Shown piece by piece: positions 58,621-64,000 of a stretch of 64,000 nucleotides of DNA (position 1 is its first letter; the number at the start of each line of letters is the position of its first letter). The notes beneath the pieces are model-generated. The model worked only from the letters and a program-made list of their open reading frames with translations, did no database searches and had not been told where the DNA came from. This stretch comes from Megalopta genalis (lineage: Eukaryota > Arthropoda > Insecta > Hymenoptera > Halictidae). Location: positions 39,016,742 through 39,080,741 of the forward strand of contig NC_135014.1 of assembly GCF_051020955.1 (NCBI RefSeq), written 5' to 3'. The position numbers and the translations under genes were made by a program.

Positions 58621-59700
58621 TCATGTCATCATCCGTTATTTTGTACGTTAAAACCGAAAACGAGTGAATCATCGCATAGGCATCGATGTTGAATCGTGAC
58701 AAACCACGTGGAAACTACCCCAAACGTATCATTTTTATAATCTATTTAATATGTAAGTGTGATCACCAATTTTTTATTGAATAAACAATTTTATTGCAAT
58801 GTATCTTTCGTCAGCTTTAAACGAAATATATTAGAATGTATATTGATAAATTATTACTTTTGTAGCTATATCGATGAAGTTTAAAGGATTATCAAAAATT
58901 ATGTAGCATTACATTGCAAATTTTATACATTTATACAAATAATGCACTCGCGATTTCAAGCAAAGTTAGAAAATTCTTTATTCCTCATTGAATAATGACT
59001 CTGTGTTTATAAAATTTTTTCTAGAAGGATCAATTTATTTAAAAGTTAATTCCATTATAAATATCTTTTGGAATACAGTTAGACAAGTTAAATGCACTTT
59101 TTAATCGGGAATGTTGTGATACATTTATCACAACAAGATCACAACATTTATAAATATGTAGCTGTAATTGTGAATAGAATAATTTTCAACATTGCAAGTA
59201 TCGTTTCAGACGAGTGAACTTATATCATAGTAACAAAAATCAAGTATATATGTTTAAAATACAAATATTTTCATTAGTAAAAAATGACTTTTCAAGAACT
59301 GACTAAAATGATGTCTATACATATATTGTACTTCATAAATAATAATATTATTCTAAGCTTACATGTATACAATTACATGAACGCAAATACATAATATATG
59401 TAATTATAATATATATTAAATACATATACAATGCATATAAAATAATAAACAGTATAATTCTAAAAGTTCCGAAAGTTCCAAATTGTTGTTCTTAAATTTA
59501 ATAGCATTCAATAGATGTCGCGAATATCGTACAATTTTAATTTTAATTATAATTTTCATTTCCATTTCAATTTTAATTTCATATTTGCCTTGTTAATAAA
59601 GCTTTTTCGTTTTGAGTACCAATACATATCTATTGCTAATTTAATAAGATTTATTTCCTTTAAATTCGCTCCTACATGTAATTTCTACATCTAATTTCGG
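58621..59700. other. AT-rich block with one inverted dispersed-repeat copy
   Basis: At 58906-58937 the minus strand reads ATGTATAAAATTTGCAATGT, a diverged motif copy. 59535-59585 is an AATTTTAATTTT-type simple tract. Otherwise featureless. Confidence 0.5.
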
Positions 59701-59870
59701 GCTGCGGACGGTTTACTTTTACACATCTTAAAGACGTCTTGATTTGTAAGATAAAACGTTTCCAGACCGTACGTCGGCTGTTCATAGGGACATCTTAAAG
59801 GCGTCCCGAATGTCCTACACCAGACGTCTTTAAGACGTCTTAAAGACGACTTTGTGTTATCTGGAACTGT
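59701..59870. repeat. Cluster of GACGTCTTAAAGACGTC-type palindromes
   Basis: CTTAAAGACGTCTTG (59727), CATCTTAAAGGCGTCCC (59790) and GACGTCTTTAAGACGTCTTAAAGACG (59823) are variants of one self-complementary unit within about 120 bp. The last forms nested perfect inverted repeats. Confidence 0.7.
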
Positions 59871-60009
59871 ATTATAAGTATACCATGAGGTTCATATATA
59901 AAAGTTAAAAGAACAATTTCTTTTTGTTTAGACTTTGTGTAGTAAATTAGTCGATGTTCTATCTAAAACAAATGCAAATTATTAGATTCAATTTTTAGAA
60001 GGTCATTCC

Positions 60010-60050
60010 TTTTTGTAGGGTGTCCGAATATTTTATTGAATTACTATACA
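60010..60050. mobile_element. Mariner-like terminal fragment
   Basis: GTAGGGTGTCCGAATATTTT followed by ATTGAATTACTATA resembles the end at 54472-54506. It is followed by a (CA)n/(GA)n-like ACACACACATAGAGAGA stretch. Confidence 0.4.
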
Positions 60051-60119
60051 CACACATAGAGAGAAATATAACTACAAAAATCATTTTGCTCAACAAGAAT
60101 CGCGTTTTAGACCGCTGTG

Positions 60120-61010
60120 GCATCGTGCGAATATGAATGCATTTAACGTCACATTTGAATGAAAAAGTGAAGTATACAGGCCGAGTATCCCAGCGGAAGG
60201 AGCCCAGGGGATTATCCTGTTTTGACATGTACACAGTTGGCGGTGGAGCGTTTTTCAATCAGGAAAACCGAGCATCTGCCACGGTAGGCTCTGTTTTGCT
60301 CTTGCCTGGTTCCGCTCGGAACATCGAGATCCTCGTAACTCACGGTGGACAGTTTCCGAAAGGGTTTCTGCGGGTATCGAGGAAGAAGGAGAAAAGGGTC
60401 GAGGAAGGGTGGTCGCGTGCCCGCATCATCTGCGCCATGCAAAAATCATTGGAAAACTCGAAAAACGCTGAGCCAGCCTCGCAGCTGCCCCATTCCATTG
60501 CCTTGACGTCTTATTCAAATAATCTCGCTGGAACCTTCCTGTAGGTGGTTTCAATTGGCTCGGAAAGGGTTGAACGCTTCGAATGGCAGTATTATCGAAA
60601 ATTACGCGTGATTCGTATTCGAGGAAAGAGTCGTAGGTGTGGAAGCGACTTCACCTATGTCTCCGAGCATCTGTCGCGATTGTCGCCTCTATATTTTCTC
60701 TTTTTTCGAAGCCACGATTATGCGCACTGCAATTTTCCCCTTTTTAACCGAGAATGTTATTTCAAGAGCAGCACGAGCTACTTAAACGGTCGGGAACATT
60801 GCTGTAGCGCGAAACCAGTTGCAAATTTTTCTTGTAACTTCTGCTCAAACTTATGCTTCTCTTTCGTCCTTGCAAATGCCTTTCTTGCTTGCGGTTTCTT
60901 TCGAATTGGTAAGAATCTTATATTAGAGGAGCCAATTATTGTGCCCTGTTGGCAGTCTCCAGGAGTTTTCGCGCTATCAAAAATAACTTCAGCAATTTAA
61001 TTGACACTTC
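60120..61010. other. Large GC-richer island
   Basis: Two plus frames are open in succession: 135 codons (60137-60544) and 151 codons (60545-61000). The second is the longest plus frame apart from the 10.6-kb artefact; it is Ser/Phe/Cys/Arg-rich, with no domain or signal peptide recognised, and its first codon is not ATG (GTG). A back-to-back pair with a stop between them and a minus mirror (76 codons) fits a low-stop GC island better than a gene. A functional regulatory island is the alternative. Confidence 0.3.
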
Positions 61011-61640
61011 TTGAGGATTTAAACGTTTCTTTTATCTCATCGCAACCAATTCAAGAAACATAGTTTCGAGGAGAACGCGTTTAAAGTTTTTTATACTATG
61101 CCGATAAAAATAATATTTACAGCTAATCTGGCAGCCCACGACCATAGAGAGAATCTTCCTCTTTTTAAAAGAAGAAGTCCACGGATCAGGATGTGTTTTG
61201 ATCCCTTTTTATGCCCTATGCACTAGGTCGTATCCTGTTGCTAACGGTCCGGTCGGACCGCACAAACAGCTACGTATAATTTCGTCGACCAGGAGAACAA
61301 GATTTGTTATTTCACTGAACGCCGATAAAATGTAATAAAAAAAATGTATGTATCTCGAAATATCAAAGAATGTGTTTGAAAAGGAACGAAAAGTAATATC
61401 AATGTTAGACGTTGCAAAAGAACTTGCCGAAAATCATCTTTAATTGAACGGTTTACTCGAGGCTCCTCCCCTTAAGAGATCGAAAGTCGAATTTTCTCTG
61501 AAAAAATGAGTTTGTATATTTGTCGATTTGCAGACTGGTCGGTTGCGTCATACGTCCAAGCACAGTCTGCACGTTAGAACACACATGCAGGGTGCATATA
61601 AGTAGTACAATGGACACGAAGTATGTACATACTGTGAAAG
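61011..61640. other. Mixed non-coding block
   Basis: GGTCCGGTCGGACCG at 61245 is an inverted repeat (GGTCCG...CGGACC). Minus and plus frames of 76 and 66 codons (61453-61720) are unrecognised. Confidence 0.35.
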
Positions 61641-62261
61641 GTGAAGAAGGAAAATTGGAGGGGATGGTTGGCGCGTGGCTCAATCCTCTCCCCCACTCGG
61701 TCGTGCCTCCGACGATCTGAAACTCGCGCGACCGTCTAGAGAGAGAAGCAGATGCTTACTTCTTTCGGGTCTGGCTCTTACCAAGGCGGCATTAAAGGTA
61801 TGAGAGGAGCCGACACCAGTGAGAAGGCTGTAAGAGGCAAGCACCTGCCGTAGGCGCACGGTGTCGGGTCACTCGGCTCCTCGAACTCGAATATAGCGTT
61901 CATAGCACCTAACTTGACTGCTCGCCTGCCTCCTTGGATGCCTCGACCGGACTGACTGCCCCTATGCCCACATCTACCCACCTCGAAAAATCATCGAACA
62001 GAGAAAGAGAGAACTCACGCGTGCCTGTCGCATAAAATACTTACTTGCGCCATTAACTAGCTGGTGTTCCTCCCTCTATCCCCCGTTCGCCGATTCTTCT
62101 TTAACCCGTAACGACCGAAAGAGAATTCGCGGACGTCGAAACTCGTCCGAGAGATCCCCTCTAGATTACGGTGTTGTAGACATTTTTCTCGTGTCCAGTT
62201 GTTTTACCTGCTCGAGGAACACGCGAGTGAATTATCCTTTGAATAGGAACCAGGACAATCT
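61641..62261. promoter_or_regulatory. GC-rich island with minus-strand donor signals
   Basis: CpG-rich and non-repetitive. On the minus strand GGCGCAA/GTAAGTATT (near 62046) is close to consensus, and AAAGAA/GTAAGC (near 61757) is weaker. They could end alternative untranslated first exons of a minus-strand gene; nothing confirms this. Confidence 0.25.
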
Positions 62262-62304
62262 GCTTAGCCCTGGGTTTTACAGCGCCGGTAAAACCCAGGT
62301 AAGC
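62262..62304 (+). other. Strong hairpin overlapping a 5' splice-site consensus
   Basis: CCTGGGTTTTAC (62269-62280), a 7-nt loop AGCGCCG and GTAAAACCCAGG (62288-62299) form a perfect 12-bp stem, extended by GCTTA/TAAGC after a 2-nt bulge. CCCAG/GTAAGC inside the right arm is a consensus donor, and TTTTACAG in the left arm looks like an acceptor, which would bracket an 18-nt microexon. Pairing would hide both sites. Confidence 0.6.
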
Positions 62305-62780
62305 GCTGACCCGATGCAACCGCGAGGTAATACAGCCTTCATCGACAAACGGACTTCCTACAGTTTGGTGATTCGACGAAAACAATTGTATGCTTCGCTG
62401 ACGTTGGAGATTCATTCGGTCTTCATAGTCTTGAAGGGTTCACTTTCGTCTAACACCTTGATTGTCGTGCCAACAAGCTCCAAAATTTCACAAAATTAAA
62501 GCGTTCTATATGATGGAATTAAAATGAAGAAGTTAAATTATAAGAAAGAAACTAAGTTTTCAACCGGCCTTGCGGTTTTCCAGGGGGACCAAGAGTGTGT
62601 AGGAACTTTAATCTATGTTAAAACAAGCCATCTATTTAGTGTATTAGACTTTTAGTGTTAGAGTTAACATAGAGGAGATATCTGTAAGTGTAAATCCTAA
62701 GCCTTGAAGGCGAACATTATAATAAGTAATAATGATAATAATAGATGATCGTTAAAATTAATTTTCATATCGGAACATAT
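62305..62780. other. Island edge grading to AT-rich
   Basis: A 102-codon plus frame (62191-62499) spans the hairpin and is unrecognised. After 62500 the sequence is AT-rich and featureless. Confidence 0.35.
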
Positions 62781-62825
62781 AATTCTGGCATCCACATATG
62801 AGTGACGCCGCAGTCAAAGTGTTAA
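62781..62825 (-). mobile_element. TTAA-type transposon end
   Basis: On the minus strand TTAACACTTTGACTGCGGCG leads into TCACTCATATGTGGATGCCA. It matches 34158-34202 over about 45 bp at roughly 80% by eye. Confidence 0.6.
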
Positions 62826-63278
62826 CACATTGAGTAAATTAATTAGGTTCATCTATCGAGAATGTAAAGTGTGGATAAATCGCGGAATTTACTACCTAAC
62901 AGAAGGGGTCGAAAACGTATATTGCTGCAAGGAATAGTAAACACGTGTGCAAAAATTCACTACAAAACAGTGTACTGATTACCTTGTGTTGAAAGATCAA
63001 ATAAAAAGAATCAGATGAAAATGAAGGTTGGCAATAAAGCAAGGTTGGTCAACCTATTCCTTAATTCTGCGTACAAATAACGTTAACGTCTAAATATTCT
63101 ACTTTATTTAGGTGTTAATTACATTATAATATCAATTCCTTTGAGTTTATACAGTTCCAAATAATAAAATTACAGCGAACAATAAGCGTCAACAATGTTC
63201 GTCGATGTTACACTTACAAAACAAGAAACTCCAAACTTTGTAGATCAAAGTACCTCCTTATCGTTAATCAATGTAACT
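62826..63278. other. AT-rich non-coding block
   Basis: Nothing supported. Confidence 0.5.
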
Positions 63279-63380
63279 CTTGACCGGTTAGCTGTTTCCA
63301 ACGAGTATACTCATCATAACACAAAATATCGTCATTTCCTGGTGACGAGTATACTCGTCGAACACAGCTAACTGTTTAAG
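63279..63380. mobile_element. Foldback (hairpin) element, intact copy
   Basis: Left arm GGTTAGCTGTTTCCAACGAG + TATACTCATCA (63286-63316) and right arm TGACGAGTATACTCGTCGAA + CACAGCTAACT (63343-63373) are inverted repeats of about 31 bp around a 26-nt spacer, with similarity continuing outwards (TCTTGACC / TTTAAGA). A degraded relative lies at 31206-31300. It contains no coding capacity and is a small non-autonomous element. Confidence 0.75.
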
Positions 63381-63540
63381 AAGGATATTTTACAAAACTG
63401 TTGTACTTGTTGTAATTGTTGTACTTGTACATGAAGAAAATCAAACATATTGCAGCAATTTGCACAGTTTTCGAAAAGATTGCAAATCTAACTGGTTAAT
63501 AAGATCCAATTCGTTCTTATATCGTACTAGAGCACGTGTC
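63381..63540. other. AT-rich stretch
   Basis: TTGTTGTACTTGTTGTAATTGTTGTACTTGTACAT (about 63400-63434) is a short 9- to 12-bp tandem tract. Confidence 0.5.
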
Positions 63541-64000
63541 GCATGCTAGTACAAAGATATCTGCGATACCTATCAGCTCATTTGCTCAACGAGACGATAC
63601 CGCGTGGATCATGCGAATCACGTGGATTAAGGGACAACGATCCCTGGGTGGATGGAAAAAGTCGAAGGATACAAGCTGCGTTTATAGCCTCGAAAGAGGA
63701 AGAAGAAGGGGAGGAGGAAGAGAAGAGAAGAGAGAATCGAAGCAGGTTGCCAGGCCAGCGCTGGTGTAGGCCAGTGGGTACGAGTTGTATATAGCTATGG
63801 CATACCGCTCAGCGGACCCGCATCATCAAAATGAAGAAATAGTATGAGGGGTAGACAGAAGGGCGGGGGGAAGGGAGTATGACGCTGTAGGGACCCGGCT
63901 ACGTTATCGACAGTACTAACCTAGTGAATGCGACACCCAATAACTGCTGGAGCCTGCACAGTGTTGTTCAAGTGTCCGGTAGAATTTTTATCGAGGACCG
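63541..64000 (+). promoter_or_regulatory. GC-richer island at the window edge, possible promoter
   Basis: Contains a purine tract (GAAAGAGGAAGAAGAAGGGGA..., from 63691), a TATATAG box-like word at 63788-63794, and a G-rich stretch at 63862. If a plus-strand gene begins here its body lies beyond the window. The two overlapping plus frames (77 and 83 codons) owe their length to the purine tract. Confidence 0.25.

Noticed and set aside
60545..61000. 151-codon plus frame as a gene
   Set aside because: Non-ATG start, immediately preceded by another open frame and a stop, no domain, no splice sites. Kept only as part of a GC island.
1..64000. Known insect microRNAs, rRNA, CRISPR-like arrays
   Set aside because: I searched by eye for common seeds (let-7, miR-1, miR-9, miR-124, bantam) and found none; no regularly spaced identical repeats with unique spacers occur; no rRNA-like sequence.

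Overview
The window looks like one continuous piece of an insect nuclear genome. It is strongly AT-rich, with many TTAA/TAAT runs and microsatellites, and is broken by short GC- and CpG-rich islands of about 200 to 900 bp. It has no operons, ribosome-binding sites or long open frames. Old DNA-transposon debris, including one piggyBac-type miniature element, a mariner transposase relic and TTAA-bounded fragments, fits Hymenoptera (bees, ants) best. That placement is inference from composition and repeat style, not from a recognised gene.

No protein-coding gene can be called with confidence. The longest open frames are about 175 codons; nearly all are fortuitous frames in GC islands or in purine-rich tracts. 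The window is therefore most likely a gene desert or very long intron(s). The best coding candidate is a 66-codon frame at 48231-48431 (+) that begins with a textbook signal peptide. A few isolated splice-site pairs (50669-50800 +, 57089-57155 + or the opposite strand, minus-strand donors near 48867 and 52197, an acceptor at 4178) are recorded as weak exon candidates.

Layout: 1-15 kb is AT-rich background with GC islands at about 1.9, 3.8, 9.2, 10.7 and 12.9 kb, plus TTAA-bounded transposon ends. A complete non-autonomous piggyBac element lies at 15084-15373. 16-22 kb holds tandem repeats, a hAT-like end and a GC island (19.1-20.1 kb), then a 376-bp-spaced direct repeat (21.3-21.8 kb). 22-34 kb is AT-rich with islands at 23.4, 25.7, 29 and 31.3 kb, a foldback element (31.2 kb), a mariner relic (31.9-32.1 kb, minus) and a 51-bp minisatellite (33.3 kb). 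34-46 kb has a GA microsatellite, GC islands, a tandem duplication (40.3 kb), a degraded two-knuckle Gag relic (42.1-42.3 kb, minus), a 314-bp terminal-inverted-repeat element (42.6-43.0 kb) and a doubtful LINE fragment (45.7 kb). 46-64 kb has the signal-peptide frame, a 220-bp inverted-repeat element (49.8 kb), a 175-bp tandem duplication (53.5 kb), several GC islands, a strong 62.3-kb hairpin, and a foldback element at 63.3 kb related to the one at 31.2 kb.

The most widespread structure is a short degenerate motif, close to CATAAAAATCCGCAGTCTA, recurring about 18 times on both strands. In two places it lies 200-310 bp downstream of a CAGAGTTGG end, suggesting both belong to one old interspersed family. 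Nothing here shows genes working together; functional content, if any, is probably regulatory.
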